Source: Thermoanaerobacterium butyriciformans
GTDB lineage: Bacteria; Bacillota; Thermoanaerobacteria; Thermoanaerobacterales; Thermoanaerobacteraceae
Direction: 5' to 3'
Length of the DNA stretch: 64,000 nt
NCBI RefSeq assembly: GCF_017874545.1
Contig: NZ_JAGGLT010000016.1
Location: 1-64,000, forward strand
The translations under genes were made by a program, and so were the position numbers. This document shows positions 11,645 to 21,121 of this stretch, one piece after another (the first letter of the stretch is position 1; each line of letters begins with the position of its first letter). The notes below the pieces were generated by a model that ran no database searches, was not told where the DNA came from, and saw nothing but the letters and a program-made list of their open reading frames with translations.

Positions 11645-11800
11645 CTCAACACACTCGTTGGGTTTTAGCACTATGCGGCATAGGCTTCACCAGCTGAATT
11701 AGATTAAACCTTGTTACGGTAGAATCTGTTGACCCATTGGCATCTCTCGATGTTTCCGGGCATCAGCATGTATCCGCATAGGAGCCTCACTTAACGAACT
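11645..11800 (-). promoter_or_regulatory. M-box (ykoK) Mg2+ riboswitch
   Basis: Read on the minus strand, this region contains the conserved M-box blocks in order: GTGAGGCTCCTATGCGGATAC, then CTGATGCCCGGAAAC, GATGCCAATGGGTCAACAG, a loop arm ending in AATCTAATTCAGCTG, and GCCTATGCCGCATAGTGCTAAA. The outer pairing of CTATGCGG with CCGCATAG is visible. M-box aptamers bind Mg2+ and terminate transcription of magnesium uptake genes. A terminator hairpin follows at once, and the genes downstream are the MgtE-like and Nramp-like pair. Confidence 0.93.
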
Positions 11801-11852
11801 TTATTCAATTGCACATAAATTATAACATACAATCTTTATGTATACAACAAAT

Positions 11853-12530
11853 TTATGACAAATTTTTTAACGCATTTACATCTTTTATTATTATAGCGTG
11901 TCTATCCAGTTTTATAACTCCTTCTTTGTCTAACTGACTTAAAATTCTTGTCATATTTTCTCGAGACGTCCCTACCATGTTGGCAAGGTCTTGTCTGCTT
12001 AAGTTTAATTCTATAGCAATTCCTTCTTTATTTTTCACACCTTTTTCTCTTGCAAATGTCAAAAGTATAGAAACAGTCCTACCTAAAGAATCCTTCAATG
12101 CCAAGTTTTCAATTATAACTGCAACATTCTGTAGTCTTTTTGCCATAAGTTTTATTATACCAAGGGCTATTTCGTTATTCTTTAATATGAGATTTTCAAT
12201 GTCTTTGTTTTTTAAGATGATAATTATTGAATCTTCTATCGCTTCCGCTGTAGCTGGGTATTTCCCACCTATAAATAGAAGGGATTCAGCAAATATATCT
12301 CCATTTTCCATGATTTTAATAATATGCTCTTTGCCTTGTTGTGACGTTTTTGAAATCTTAATTTTACCTGTTTTTACAAAGTAGATAGCATCTCCTTCAT
12401 CACCTTCAAAAAAAATAATGCTACCCTTTTTGTACTCTTTTTTATAGGCGATTTTATCCAATTCTTTTAATGAATTTTCGCTAAGAGTATTGAAATAGGG
12501 TATCTTCTTAAGATAATCATATTCACACAT
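11853..12530 (-). CDS. Crp/Fnr-family transcriptional regulator
   Basis: This 225-residue regulator has an N-terminal cyclic-nucleotide-binding-like beta barrel (about 10-125, including GDEGDAIYFVKTGKIKIS and NGDIFAESLLF), a dimer helix and a C-terminal winged helix-turn-helix with LNLSRQDLANMVGTSRENM. There is no Fnr-type cysteine cluster: the only cysteine is Cys2, so oxygen sensing through [4Fe-4S] is unlikely. The effector is unknown. It lies 16 bp downstream of dnaB and could be cotranscribed with it. Its 3' end is next to the M-box leader on the same strand. Confidence 0.92.
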   Translation of the reverse strand: MCEYDYLKKIPYFNTLSENSLKELDKIAYKKEYKKGSIIFFEGDEGDAIYFVKTGKIKISKTSQQGKEHIIKIMENGDIFAESLLFIGGKYPATAEAIEDSIIIILKNKDIENLILKNNEIALGIIKLMAKRLQNVAVIIENLALKDSLGRTVSILLTFAREKGVKNKEGIAIELNLSRQDLANMVGTSRENMTRILSQLDKEGVIKLDRHAIIIKDVNALKNLS

Positions 12531-12546
12531 AAAAATACCTTCTTAC

Positions 12547-13875
12547 CTATTCTGTCCTGTATTTTTCAATACTTACAAATTTCGTATATTGTCCCATCCA
12601 CAATAGCTCAATCGTACCTGTTGGCCCATTTCTGTGTTTTGCAATGATTAGCTCTGCTATATTTTTCTTTTCGGAGTCTTTGTTGTAATAATCATCTCTG
12701 TAGAGAAACATCACTATGTCAGCATCCTGTTCTATTGCACCTGATTCTCTTAAATCGCTTAAAATTGGCCTATGATCTGATCTTGCCTCAGGTGCACGGG
12801 ATAGCTGCGATAATGTTATAATGGGAACCTGTAATTCCCTCGCAAGTCCTTTTAATGACCTTGATATCTCTGAAACTTCTTGCTGGCGGCTTTCCGAATT
12901 TCCTCTTCCTTGCATAAGCTGCAAGTAATCTATAAGCACCAATGATAAACCTTTCTCCAGCTTTAGTCTTCTACACTTTGCCCTTATGTCCATCACAGAT
13001 ATGCCAGGTGTATCATCAATGTATATTGGTGCTGTGGAAAGAGGTGCCATTGCAGCAGCAAGTCTTGGCCAATCATCATCATCTAAATTGCCAGTCCTTA
13101 ATTTCTGGCTATCGATATTAGCTGTAGAGCATATAAGTCTATTTACAAGCTGCTCTTTTGACATCTCAAGGCTAAATATTGCAACAGGCTCTTTAAGCGC
13201 CAGCGCCGCATTTTCTGCAATGTTTAAAGCAAATGATGTTTTACCCATTGAAGGCCTCGCTGCTAAAAGTATGAAATCTGATGGCTGAAATCCAGATGTC
13301 TTCAAATCCAGATCCGGAAAACCTGACGGCACACCGGTCAGATGCCCTTTATTTTTATAGAGATTCTCTATATTATAAAATGTATCCATTAAGACATCTT
13401 TTATGGGATAAAAATTTTCAGTGTTCCTTCCCTGTGCTATATCAAATATCTTTTGTTCTGCCGCATCCAATACATCATGGATATCGCCGCCGCTATATCC
13501 CATTTCCATTATTTCAGATGAAGCTTGGATAAGACGCCTTAATGTAGCCTTTTCCCTAATCATCTTTGCATAATACGATACATTAGCAGTAGTAACAATA
13601 CTGGATGATAAATTTGTTATGTAGTCAAGTCCTCCAACAGCCTCCAAAAGGTTTTGCCTTCTCAACTCATCAACGACAGTAACTAAATCAACCGGTATGT
13701 TTTTTTCAAACATATCCATAATGATTGTAAAAAGCTTTTTATTTGACTCTTTATAAAAATCATCTGCTTTAATTATCTCAGATGCATCGATTATGGCATC
13801 CCTTGATAAAAGCATTGCACCTAAAACAGCTTGCTCTGCCTCTATATTTTGAGGAGGGATTTTATTCCACTCCAT
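12547..13875 (-). CDS. dnaB: Replicative DNA helicase
   Basis: This is the 442-residue hexameric helicase (called DnaC in Bacillus). It has an N-terminal helical domain (PPQNIEAEQAVLGAML at the start) and a RecA-like motor. Walker A ARPSMGKTSFAL is near residue 205, Walker B LVLIDYLQLM near 315, and RQQEVSEISRSLKGLA follows it. It unwinds DNA ahead of the replisome. It follows rplI by about 60 bp in the usual gdpP-rplI-dnaB order. ATG at 13875 has an AAGGGGGG SD sequence upstream. Confidence 0.98.
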   Translation of the reverse strand: MEWNKIPPQNIEAEQAVLGAMLLSRDAIIDASEIIKADDFYKESNKKLFTIIMDMFEKNIPVDLVTVVDELRRQNLLEAVGGLDYITNLSSSIVTTANVSYYAKMIREKATLRRLIQASSEIMEMGYSGGDIHDVLDAAEQKIFDIAQGRNTENFYPIKDVLMDTFYNIENLYKNKGHLTGVPSGFPDLDLKTSGFQPSDFILLAARPSMGKTSFALNIAENAALALKEPVAIFSLEMSKEQLVNRLICSTANIDSQKLRTGNLDDDDWPRLAAAMAPLSTAPIYIDDTPGISVMDIRAKCRRLKLEKGLSLVLIDYLQLMQGRGNSESRQQEVSEISRSLKGLARELQVPIITLSQLSRAPEARSDHRPILSDLRESGAIEQDADIVMFLYRDDYYNKDSEKKNIAELIIAKHRNGPTGTIELLWMGQYTKFVSIEKYRTE

Positions 13876-13939
13876 CTCATACCCCCCTTAAAGCAACCAA
13901 AACCCTGTGAATTTTTAGTACCAAGACCTGCAAAAAATT

Positions 13940-14383
13940 TTATTCGCCTACAACCTCTACTTTTATTTTAGCCTGTATGCCGGGGTACAATTTTACATCT
14001 ACATTAAATGTACCTGTTGTTTTTATTGCATCAGCAAGATTTATTTTCTTTTTGTCTATATCGTATCCTCTTTTCTTTAGCTCATCTTGTATATCCTTAG
14101 ACGTTATAGAACCAAACAATTTGCCATTTTCTCCTGTCTTTACTTTAAGCTTAATTGTCTCCTGTGAGAGCTTTTTTGCTATCTCTTGTGCTGCTTCCAC
14201 CTCTTTCTGCCTTTTTTTCTCCTCTGCCTTCTTCTTTTCATTAAGCACATTTATATTGGACTTCGTGGCATCTATAGCAAGCCCCCGTGGCAAAAGATAA
14301 TTCCTGCCATAACCATCGCTTACATTTACTATATCGCCTGCTTTACCTATGCCCTTTACATCTTTTTGCAAAATCACTTTCAT
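13940..14383 (-). CDS. rplI: 50S ribosomal protein L9
   Basis: The protein has 147 residues, typical for bL9. The N-terminal domain carries [18 protein letters not shown] and [13 protein letters not shown], a long central helix follows (about 45-75), and the C-terminal domain binds 23S rRNA. The start ATG overlaps the stop codon of gdpP by one base, so translation is probably coupled. Confidence 0.98.
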   Translation of the reverse strand: MKVILQKDVKGIGKAGDIVNVSDGYGRNYLLPRGLAIDATKSNINVLNEKKKAEEKKRQKEVEAAQEIAKKLSQETIKLKVKTGENGKLFGSITSKDIQDELKKRGYDIDKKKINLADAIKTTGTFNVDVKLYPGIQAKIKVEVVGE

Positions 14384-16350
14384 TACAATTCACCTTCCTT
14401 AAAGTATTCATCAATAGCTTTCTTCAAATCATCTATTACATTTTGAAGGGGTTTTTTAACCTGCGCACCTGCAACAGTTAAATGTCCACCGCCTCCGAGT
14501 TTTTCAAGTATTACCTGAACATTTATATCTCCTATAGACCTTCCGCTGATAGCCACGTCGTCATGCCTTTTAAATACGACAAAAGATGCCTGAACACCTT
14601 TTATGTTTAAAAGCTCGTCTGCAGCTTGAGCAGCAATCACATTGTCAGTCTCTTCAGGGCTTACAGCAATTGCTATCCCTTCTTTTGTTATTTCCGCATT
14701 TTTAACTATCGTAGATTTTATTATATACGATTTTAAATCATTTTGAAATAGCATCTTGACAGATATGGTATCTGCTCCTTTCCTCCTCAAATAAGATGCT
14801 GCCTCAAACGTCCTTACACCTGTCCTAAATGTAAAATTTTTTGTATCAACTGTTATTCCAGCAAGTAAAGCTTCTGCCTCTATCGGTTTTAAGTCTACTT
14901 TATCTTTAATATACTGGGATATCTCCGTCACAAGCTCACACGTAGAAGATGCGTACGGCTCAAGGTAAACAAGCAATGCCTTGTCTATAAACTCTTTTCC
15001 CCTTCTGTGGTGATCTATAACTATTATCCTCTCTACAAGATTTACCAATTCAGGATACGTTAAATAACTTGGTCTGTGAGCATCTACTACTATAAGCAAT
15101 GTTTTCTGATTAACGACACTTTTTACATTGCCTACATCTATAAATGGATTTGCATATTCCTCGTCTCTTTCTATCTTTTCTAAGAGAGTTTCTATTGCTG
15201 GATTCGATTTATCTAAAATTATCTTAGCTTCTTTTCCAAGTGATACAGCACACCTGTACATACCAATCGCTGCACCTAAAGAATCAAAATCCATAAAATT
15301 ATGTCCCATCACCAAAACATTAGAAGACTCCTCAATAAGCTCTCTTATTGCATGTGATACAACTCTGGCTTTGACTTTTGTCCTTTTTTCAACAGCTTGT
15401 GTTTTACCACCGTAAATCAAAATTTTTTCACCTTTTTTTACGACGGCTTGGTCTCCGCCTCTGCCTAAAGCTAAATCAATTGCAGACGTTGCATACTCGT
15501 TCAATTTGCTGAACTCAGGTGAATCAGCACCAACACCTATACTCAATGTTACAGGAATTTTGTTGCCTACATTTATATCTCTTATGAAGTCAAGTATTTC
15601 AAATCGATTTTCTTCTAGATTGTTAAGATCTCTCTCTTGTGTAACAAAGATGTACCTATCATTAGCATATTTAATTATATATGCATTCATAGACTGTGCC
15701 CAGATATTAAGCCTTCTTTCAATCTCTGCCGCAATAACAGGCCTATTTAAATCATCTGCAGACTGAAGTGCTTCTTCATAATTATCTACAAGTATGTAGC
15801 CTAAAACCGGTTGTAAATTGCTAAGTTTCTTTGATATTTCCATGTAATCAGTTTCGTCAAAAATGAAAATATTATAATAAGTATGATTGTCTTTAGACTT
15901 TTTTCTTTTAGGTTGAGATAATATGCTCATCATGTAATAGTATTTATTGCCTATTTTAAAATGATACTTATCATCTTTTCTTGATTTAGCATATTTTAAA
16001 ATAATATTATTTATGTCTTTCTTATCTTCAAAATTTTGAGCAAAACATGAATTATACCATACTATATTTCCTTCATCGCTTATTAAAGCGACTGGTATAG
16101 GCAAAAGTGATAATACATTGCCAGACGCCTTATCAACACTAAAAAAAAGTCTTTCAATGTACTTATCAAATTCTGTCCGCTTCTTTTTTTCTCCCTTGTA
16201 CTCTAAGTACAAAATGTATATCAGCAATACCATTGATGCAAAACCTATATAAATATTGTAATATAAAACTGTAATCGTCAGAACCGCTGACAAAATTGCA
16301 TTAAGTAGACTTACAGAGGATATCAATTTATAAATTTTTTTATCAAACAT
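14383..16350 (-). CDS. gdpP: Cyclic-di-AMP phosphodiesterase (DHH family)
   Basis: This 655-residue membrane protein hydrolyses c-di-AMP. It has two N-terminal helices (about 5-45), a PAS-like domain (about 70-165), a degenerate GGDEF domain, then DHH and DHHA1 domains. The catalytic motifs are visible: [13 protein letters not shown] (normally GHxxxDxDSxGAA), [18 protein letters not shown], and the DHHA1 glycine-rich [12 protein letters not shown] near the end. I chose ATG at 16350 because AGGGG lies eight bases upstream; a GTG two codons earlier is possible. It sits in the standard yybS-gdpP-rplI-dnaB cluster. Confidence 0.95.
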   Translation of the reverse strand: MFDKKIYKLISSVSLLNAILSAVLTITVLYYNIYIGFASMVLLIYILYLEYKGEKKKRTEFDKYIERLFFSVDKASGNVLSLLPIPVALISDEGNIVWYNSCFAQNFEDKKDINNIILKYAKSRKDDKYHFKIGNKYYYMMSILSQPKRKKSKDNHTYYNIFIFDETDYMEISKKLSNLQPVLGYILVDNYEEALQSADDLNRPVIAAEIERRLNIWAQSMNAYIIKYANDRYIFVTQERDLNNLEENRFEILDFIRDINVGNKIPVTLSIGVGADSPEFSKLNEYATSAIDLALGRGGDQAVVKKGEKILIYGGKTQAVEKRTKVKARVVSHAIRELIEESSNVLVMGHNFMDFDSLGAAIGMYRCAVSLGKEAKIILDKSNPAIETLLEKIERDEEYANPFIDVGNVKSVVNQKTLLIVVDAHRPSYLTYPELVNLVERIIVIDHHRRGKEFIDKALLVYLEPYASSTCELVTEISQYIKDKVDLKPIEAEALLAGITVDTKNFTFRTGVRTFEAASYLRRKGADTISVKMLFQNDLKSYIIKSTIVKNAEITKEGIAIAVSPEETDNVIAAQAADELLNIKGVQASFVVFKRHDDVAISGRSIGDINVQVILEKLGGGGHLTVAGAQVKKPLQNVIDDLKKAIDEYFKEGEL

Positions 16351-16393
16351 ATCCACATCCCCTTAAAACTTAGATACTAAGTTAATCAAATTT

Positions 16394-17290
16394 CTAAGTA
16401 AATTTTCTCAAATTCATGCTTGTATCGATTACTCCTAACAGTGTCATTAATGAAAAAGTAACAGGAAATAGAAACAATGCTAACAATATGATATTGCTGA
16501 TGGCAGAACTTAAATTAAATCTCTTTGTAATGAAATATTTAACGTAAGAAAGACCGCTTATAGTAAATCCAATAGACAGAAGAAGCAAAAGATTAGACGC
16601 CACTATACTGGAATTTACAAAATACTGATATAAAAGGGCACCGATAAATATCCAACCCGTCACGTACGGCATCCTCCAAAACATAAATTGAGGCAATCTT
16701 TTTACTTTCTGATCTTTCATCATTATCTTGGACAAAAGCATATAGTTTGCCACAACAACTATAGCAATCATTATGACAAAAATCGAAGGCAGCAAAACTT
16801 TAATAGTCTCTATCATATAATTTATCATGCTTCTAATCGCAGCTTCATTGGGGGTATTTTTATAAAGTGCTAAGACCTCATTCCCAATTTGTGCATAATC
16901 ATTTAAAATACTGTTTATTACATTTATACCAAATATTTTGAGAATATACAATAGCCCAACAAATCCAACTAAAGATATTACTCCAGTCTCTATTACAACA
17001 TCACGAGGTGTATTCCCTTTTTTTATGAGATAACCCATTATAATTCCGATTACACTTATAACTGCAACTATTGAGGCAGTTATAATATCTGTAAATAAAA
17101 ATGTAGCTATAAAAACTATAATAGTGGATAAAATCCCATATAATAAATCGCTTCTAATAGATACAATGCTTATAGGCACTGGTACAAAAAAAAGTATGAA
17201 AAAAAGCGGTGGTACATATGCACCAATTAAAACAATTATAACTGCCATAGCCACCATAATAGCTGCATTTGCAATATTTTTGCTATCCAT
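16394..17290 (-). CDS. YybS-like DUF2232 membrane protein
   Basis: This 298-residue protein is strongly hydrophobic, with about eight predicted helices (VAMAVIIVLIGAYVPP at the start). It fits the DUF2232/YybS family, whose gene almost always precedes gdpP in Firmicutes. It resembles energy-coupling S-components in topology, but no transport substrate is known. GGAGG precedes ATG at 17290. The gap to gdpP is about 40 bp. Confidence 0.85.
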   Translation of the reverse strand: MDSKNIANAAIMVAMAVIIVLIGAYVPPLFFILFFVPVPISIVSIRSDLLYGILSTIIVFIATFLFTDIITASIVAVISVIGIIMGYLIKKGNTPRDVVIETGVISLVGFVGLLYILKIFGINVINSILNDYAQIGNEVLALYKNTPNEAAIRSMINYMIETIKVLLPSIFVIMIAIVVVANYMLLSKIMMKDQKVKRLPQFMFWRMPYVTGWIFIGALLYQYFVNSSIVASNLLLLLSIGFTISGLSYVKYFITKRFNLSSAISNIILLALFLFPVTFSLMTLLGVIDTSMNLRKFT

Positions 17291-17313
17291 CTCTGCGCCT
17301 CCATGTATAGATC

Positions 17314-17613
17314 TTACCTCTTTTTAAGATAAGCAATAAGATCTTTATAATTCTCCGAACCCTCTTCATCGATTTCTGCCAAAATAGATCTTATGCGCTT
17401 TAAAATCTCCTCGTCAATTTCTCTAAAATCATATCCTAATTTATTTCCCAACAAATACCCAGTAATTATCACATGGCATATATTATCAATCAGCTCTAGT
17501 GATATATCATCATTATTAAAATTCTTGAATATAGATGCCGTTCTATCTAAAAGCTCTACTTTTAAATTTTCTAAGCTTTTGATATTCTTCGTTATATCAA
17601 AATTATTATCCAT
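17314..17613 (-). CDS. MazG-like family protein
   Basis: This 99-residue helical protein starts at ATG 17613 after AAGGTGGG. Residues such as NLKVELLDRTASIFK and LIDNICHVIITGYLLGNKLGYD resemble the short MazG-like (nucleotide pyrophosphohydrolase-related) family often found next to rpsR in clostridia. The usual EExxE metal-binding motif of active MazG enzymes is not clear, so activity cannot be assumed. It lies downstream of the rpsR terminator and upstream of the yybS-like gene. Confidence 0.6.
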   Translation of the reverse strand: MDNNFDITKNIKSLENLKVELLDRTASIFKNFNNDDISLELIDNICHVIITGYLLGNKLGYDFREIDEEILKRIRSILAEIDEEGSENYKDLIAYLKKR

Positions 17614-17634
17614 AATATCCCACCTTATACACAT

Positions 17635-17664
17635 GAAAAACAAGAGAGGGCTGCGCCCTCTCTA
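17635..17664 (-). terminator. Terminator of rpsF-ssb-rpsR
   Basis: On the minus strand AGAGAGGGC and GCCCTCTCT form a perfect 9-bp stem (17663-17655 with 17651-17643) with a GCA loop, followed by TGTTTTTC. It lies nine bases after the rpsR stop codon. Confidence 0.85.
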
Positions 17665-17672
17665 TTATATCA

Positions 17673-17948
17673 TTATTCGACTGTATATGGTAGTAGTGCA
17701 ATTTGCCTTGCTCTTTTTATGGCAACTGTAAGCTGTCTTTGATGTATTGCACAGTTTCCAGTTATCCTTCTAGGCAATATCTTGCCTCTTTCTGTTATAT
17801 ACTTACGCAACTTACCAACTTCTTTATAATCTATATAATCTATCTTGTCGGCACAAAAAGCACAGACACGCTTTTTTGCTTTTCTGTTTTTTCTCTTTTG
17901 AGCGGAATTTTCTTTAGCATTGCTATTATTGTTATTGTTGCCTGACAT
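17673..17948 (-). CDS. rpsR: 30S ribosomal protein S18
   Basis: The protein has 91 residues. An Asn-rich leader (GNNNNNSN) precedes the bS18 core, which has RVCAFCADK and [16 protein letters not shown]. The four cysteines (CxxC near residue 30, plus Cys in GNC) suggest a zinc-containing C+ form. ATG at 17948 is preferred because AAGGAGG lies seven bases upstream; an in-frame TTG is two codons earlier. It is the last gene of rpsF-ssb-rpsR. Confidence 0.97.
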   Translation of the reverse strand: MSGNNNNNSNAKENSAQKRKNRKAKKRVCAFCADKIDYIDYKEVGKLRKYITERGKILPRRITGNCAIHQRQLTVAIKRARQIALLPYTVE

Positions 17949-17960
17949 ACTCAACCCTCC

Positions 17961-18407
17961 TTAGAATGGAAGATCATCTTCTGACTCTACCGGACTAAAT
18001 CCATCAAAATCGCCGCCATCCACATCGATATCAAAACTATGAATATCTTTGCCTAAATCAATCATAGGATCATTGCCACTGCTTTTGTTGGAATCCAAAA
18101 ATTTAACTTCATCTGCAACAACTTCTGTAATCCAGTGGCGATTGCCGCTGTTGTCATCCCATGAACGAGTCTGGATACTTCCGGCGACAGCAACTAATCT
18201 TCCCTTTTTAAGATTATTTCCACAAATCTCTGCAAGTTTTCGCCATGTAACGATGGGTATAAAATCTGCCAACCTGTCACCATTTTGCTGAGTATAATTC
18301 CTGTTAACAGCAAGTGTAAAAGTCGTTACAGGAATCATATTTGATGACGCATATTTTAGGACAGGATCTTTTGTTAAACGGCCTATCAATACAACTTTAT
18401 TTAACAT
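17961..18407 (-). CDS. ssb: Single-stranded DNA-binding protein
   Basis: The protein has 148 residues. An OB-fold (1-105) begins MLNKVVLIGRLTKDP and contains DFIPIVTWRKLAE. An acidic tail follows and ends EDDLPF, the partner-binding tip that recruits repair and replication proteins. It lies between rpsF and rpsR in the classic operon. Confidence 0.98.
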   Translation of the reverse strand: MLNKVVLIGRLTKDPVLKYASSNMIPVTTFTLAVNRNYTQQNGDRLADFIPIVTWRKLAEICGNNLKKGRLVAVAGSIQTRSWDDNSGNRHWITEVVADEVKFLDSNKSSGNDPMIDLGKDIHSFDIDVDGGDFDGFSPVESEDDLPF

Positions 18408-18430
18408 TATTTAACCCACCTATCAATGAA

Positions 18431-18718
18431 TTATTTATCAACTTTAACAATAAGATATCTCAATATACCGTCTGTTATTTTGTAAACTCTCTCAAGTTCG
18501 TGTGGGACATCTACATCACTGTTAAAGTTCATCAAAACGTAATACCCTTCACTCTTCTTATCGATTTCATAAGCAAGCTTCCTTCTGCCCCACTCATCGA
18601 CATTTGTAATTTCTCCACCTTTTTCTGTTATGAGATTTTTGAACTTCTCAATTAAAGCAGGTCTTGCTTCATCATTGACATCTGGAGAAATTATAAATAT
18701 TGTTTCATACGATCTCAT
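18431..18718 (-). CDS. rpsF: 30S ribosomal protein S6
   Basis: The protein has 95 residues and the full bS6 fold, starting [14 protein letters not shown] with the [10 protein letters not shown] segment in the middle. It pairs with S18 in the ribosome. It is the first gene of rpsF-ssb-rpsR and is preceded by a putative S6:S18-binding leader. AAGGAGG precedes ATG at 18718. Confidence 0.98.
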   Translation of the reverse strand: MRSYETIFIISPDVNDEARPALIEKFKNLITEKGGEITNVDEWGRRKLAYEIDKKSEGYYVLMNFNSDVDVPHELERVYKITDGILRYLIVKVDK

Positions 18719-18734
18719 TATTTCACCTCCTTAC

Positions 18735-18769
18735 GGACTTTACGGCCCTATTGGGCAAGGCGGCAATCC
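18735..18769 (-). promoter_or_regulatory. Putative S6:S18-binding mRNA leader
   Basis: Just before the rpsF ribosome-binding site the minus strand reads GGATT...AGTCC as an outer stem. The inner stem GCCC-AATA-GGGC is flanked by GCCG and GGCCG sequences. Firmicute rpsF leaders carry a hairpin with a conserved CCG trinucleotide that the S6:S18 complex binds for autoregulation. The fit is by eye. Confidence 0.55.
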
Positions 18770-18783
18770 ATATTGTTATTTTA

Positions 18784-18990
18784 TCATTGTTCATTTGGTT
18801 TTTCAACAGTTTTTATTATTTTTTTCATTCCCTTCTCAAATTTAGGTCTTGGCATCAGCACCATTCTACCGCACTTTAAACATTTTATCCTTATGTCCAT
18901 ACCTACTCTAAGTACCTCCCATTCGTCTCCTCCACACGGATGGAGTTTTTTCATCTTGACAATATCACCCACGTTAATCTCTTTCGGCAT
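18784..18990 (-). CDS. DUF951 (YyzM-like) protein
   Basis: This 68-residue protein starts at ATG 18990 after AAAGG. Its central phrases KKLHPCGGDEWEVLRVGMDI and RIKCLKCGR include a CxxC, making a small zinc-binding fold likely. DUF951 genes are conserved near mscS/rpsF in Firmicutes but have no assigned function. Its first 17 bases overlap the end of the upstream mscS gene, so the two are translationally linked. Confidence 0.85.
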   Translation of the reverse strand: MPKEINVGDIVKMKKLHPCGGDEWEVLRVGMDIRIKCLKCGRMVLMPRPKFEKGMKKIIKTVEKPNEQ

Positions 18991-19861
18991 CACTATCACC
19001 TTTCTTATTAATATCTTTTAATACAACATCCATGTGTGGATATGGAAACTCTACACTATTATCATCAAATTCCTGCTTTATTCTATATCTTAAATCCCTC
19101 TCTACAGCCCACTGCTGCATTGGCTTCGTCTTCGCAATTATTGTGACTTCAATAGCAGAATCTTTAAAGTTGGTTATACCAAGTACTGAAGGTCCTTCTA
19201 ATATATCATCTCTATCTTTTTTTACCGCATTACATATTTCATTTAATATCTTTAAAGCTTTGTCTACATCCTCTTCATAAGATATACCAATAGTTACGAG
19301 AGCTCTCATAGCACCTTTAGAATGGTTTGTTACAGACGTAATTTCGCCATTTGGAATAATATTAAGATCACCTGAAAAGTCCCTAATTTTTGTGACTCTA
19401 AGTCCGATTTCCTCCACAGTTCCTGAAAAATTGTTTATAGTAATATAGTCACCAACTCCAAATTGATCTTCAAATATTATAAAAAAACCTGTTATGACAT
19501 CTTTCACAAGACTTTGTGCTCCAAATCCAACTGCAAGACTGCCTACACCAGCTACAGCCAGTATTGAACCCATTTTTAATCCTAATATCTCCAGTATAGA
19601 GTAAATTGCAACAAAGTATATGACATACCTTAAAATATTTTTTGTAAGAGAAGAAAGTGTTTTTATCTTCCTTTCAGAAAATTGTATCTTAGACTTCTCC
19701 TGCATTACATAGAATCTATCTATCAAAAGGTATCCTAATTTTTTGGCAATATATGCTATTATTACGACTTTTAAAATATCAAAAGTCGTTCCTAGCATCT
19801 TTATTTCATAAAGTTTCAGTATTTGATTATACAAATTAAGCAGATATTCCAAATCAAACAT
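18974..19861 (-). CDS. Small-conductance mechanosensitive channel (MscS family)
   Basis: At 295 residues this has three membrane helices (about 22-45, 70-95 and 98-125). The pore-lining third helix is followed by the family beta domain: GVGSLAVGFGAQSLVKDVITGFFI and GDYITINNFSGTVEEIGLR. MscS channels open on membrane tension and release solutes after osmotic down-shock. The C-terminus overlaps the start of the DUF951 gene. Confidence 0.95.
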   Translation of the reverse strand: MFDLEYLLNLYNQILKLYEIKMLGTTFDILKVVIIAYIAKKLGYLLIDRFYVMQEKSKIQFSERKIKTLSSLTKNILRYVIYFVAIYSILEILGLKMGSILAVAGVGSLAVGFGAQSLVKDVITGFFIIFEDQFGVGDYITINNFSGTVEEIGLRVTKIRDFSGDLNIIPNGEITSVTNHSKGAMRALVTIGISYEEDVDKALKILNEICNAVKKDRDDILEGPSVLGITNFKDSAIEVTIIAKTKPMQQWAVERDLRYRIKQEFDDNSVEFPYPHMDVVLKDINKKGDSDAERD

Positions 19862-19875
19862 CCTTTCACTCTAAA

Positions 19876-20412
19876 TTATAGCAAAAACATTTTAAGGACA
19901 TCATTGTTATTCAAAAATAGCTTTGCAAACTGAGACTTGTCTATATATGCCCAATAACTTAGTGGTAACATATTGTTTATAACTTTAAACAAACTGAATA
20001 TGAAAAAAACAAATGCAAATCCTTCTACCATGCCTAAAAGTCCACCAGCTATTTTGTTAAAAATCCTTATAAACGGATAATTCAATAATTTGTTGAGTAT
20101 CACTGCAAAGATTTTTAAAAATAATGTAAAGAACAAAAATATCAAAACTATGCTAATCAAATCTACAAACGACTTTATAGATGTAACATTAAAGACTACA
20201 TTTTTTAAAGAACCTGCCAATTTCAATACAAAATCCAACAATTTTACATTCCCCATTATATACTGTGATACAATTGGATAAAACTTCACAGTCAAAATCC
20301 ATGATATTACAATATTTGCTAATCCGTAAAGTGTCATAATAAAACCACTTATAAAACCAGAGTATATAAAATATGAAATTATCAAAACTATTAGAACATC
20401 AACAATATTCAT
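19876..20412 (-). CDS. CvpA-like membrane protein
   Basis: This 178-residue protein has about four hydrophobic helices, and the start NIVDVLIVLIISYFIYSGF matches the CvpA (colicin V production) family N-terminus. The function in Gram-positives is uncertain. I chose ATG at 20412 because AAGGTGG precedes it and the family N-terminus starts there; the longer frame to 20472 lacks support. It ends 14 bp before mscS in the same direction. Confidence 0.75.
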   Translation of the reverse strand: MNIVDVLIVLIISYFIYSGFISGFIMTLYGLANIVISWILTVKFYPIVSQYIMGNVKLLDFVLKLAGSLKNVVFNVTSIKSFVDLISIVLIFLFFTLFLKIFAVILNKLLNYPFIRIFNKIAGGLLGMVEGFAFVFFIFSLFKVINNMLPLSYWAYIDKSQFAKLFLNNNDVLKMFLL

Positions 20413-20548
20413 AAAAACCACCTTAAAACACCTAATATTATAATACACATTTATGTGTCTGTTTTCAACCAATACTTAATTACAGTGTATTAACGGAACG
20501 AAACTTGTGAAAAATAATTATAGAAATACGCTTTAAGGAGATGGCATA

Positions 20549-21103
20549 GTGAAATTAATCAACATAAATGATAAAACGTGTTACAGTGATTTTAGTTTGG
20601 AATTTTCAAGATGTTTTAATAGATTGTTTAACTTTAAGGATGACTTTGTCGTTGTCTGTATTGGAACAGACAGATCCACTGGTGACAGTCTTGGACCAAT
20701 AGTTGGATATAAACTGAAAAATTTCTTTTCAGATAGAATCGGTATTTATGGAACATTAAGCGAACCTGTCCATGCAAAAAATATAAATGAAACCTTATAC
20801 AATATTAAAAAAGTACATAAAAATCCTTTTATTATAGCTGTAGATGCATGTCTTGGTTCACTAAATCATGTAGGCTGTATATCTATAGGTGAAGGTGCTA
20901 TAAAACCCGGTGCTGGTGTTTCAAAAGATTTACCTCCTATAGGAAATATGTATGTGACAGGTATAGTAAATATTTCTGGATTTATGGAATTTATGGTACT
21001 ACAAAACACAAGGCTCAATGTTGTAATGAAGATGGCAGATATAATAACATATGGCATAACGAAATCTATAATAGAATTGAAAAATCGCAAAGAAAGGGCA
21101 TAA
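20549..21103 (+). CDS. yyaC: YyaC-like spore-associated protein (DUF1256)
   Basis: This 184-residue protein has the fold of the germination protease family. Conserved features are [19 protein letters not shown] near residue 35, AVDACLG near residue 95, and [12 protein letters not shown]. YyaC is a sporulation-associated putative protease in Bacillus, encoded near parA/parB. The start is GTG at 20549 with AAGGAG nine bases upstream. It is the only plus-strand gene in this stretch and faces cphA. Their stop codons share one palindromic terminator, and both proteins end in KERA. Confidence 0.9.
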   Translation: MKLININDKTCYSDFSLEFSRCFNRLFNFKDDFVVVCIGTDRSTGDSLGPIVGYKLKNFFSDRIGIYGTLSEPVHAKNINETLYNIKKVHKNPFIIAVDACLGSLNHVGCISIGEGAIKPGAGVSKDLPPIGNMYVTGIVNISGFMEFMVLQNTRLNVVMKMADIITYGITKSIIELKNRKERA

Positions 21104-21121
21104 TTCAAGCCCTTTCTTTGC
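21087..21121. terminator. Bidirectional terminator shared by yyaC and cphA
   Basis: A perfect 13-bp inverted repeat (21087-21099 and 21109-21121) flanks a 9-nt centre that contains both stop codons. The arms GCAAAGAAAGGGC lie inside the coding ends of both genes. A-rich and T-rich flanks let it serve both directions. Confidence 0.8.
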
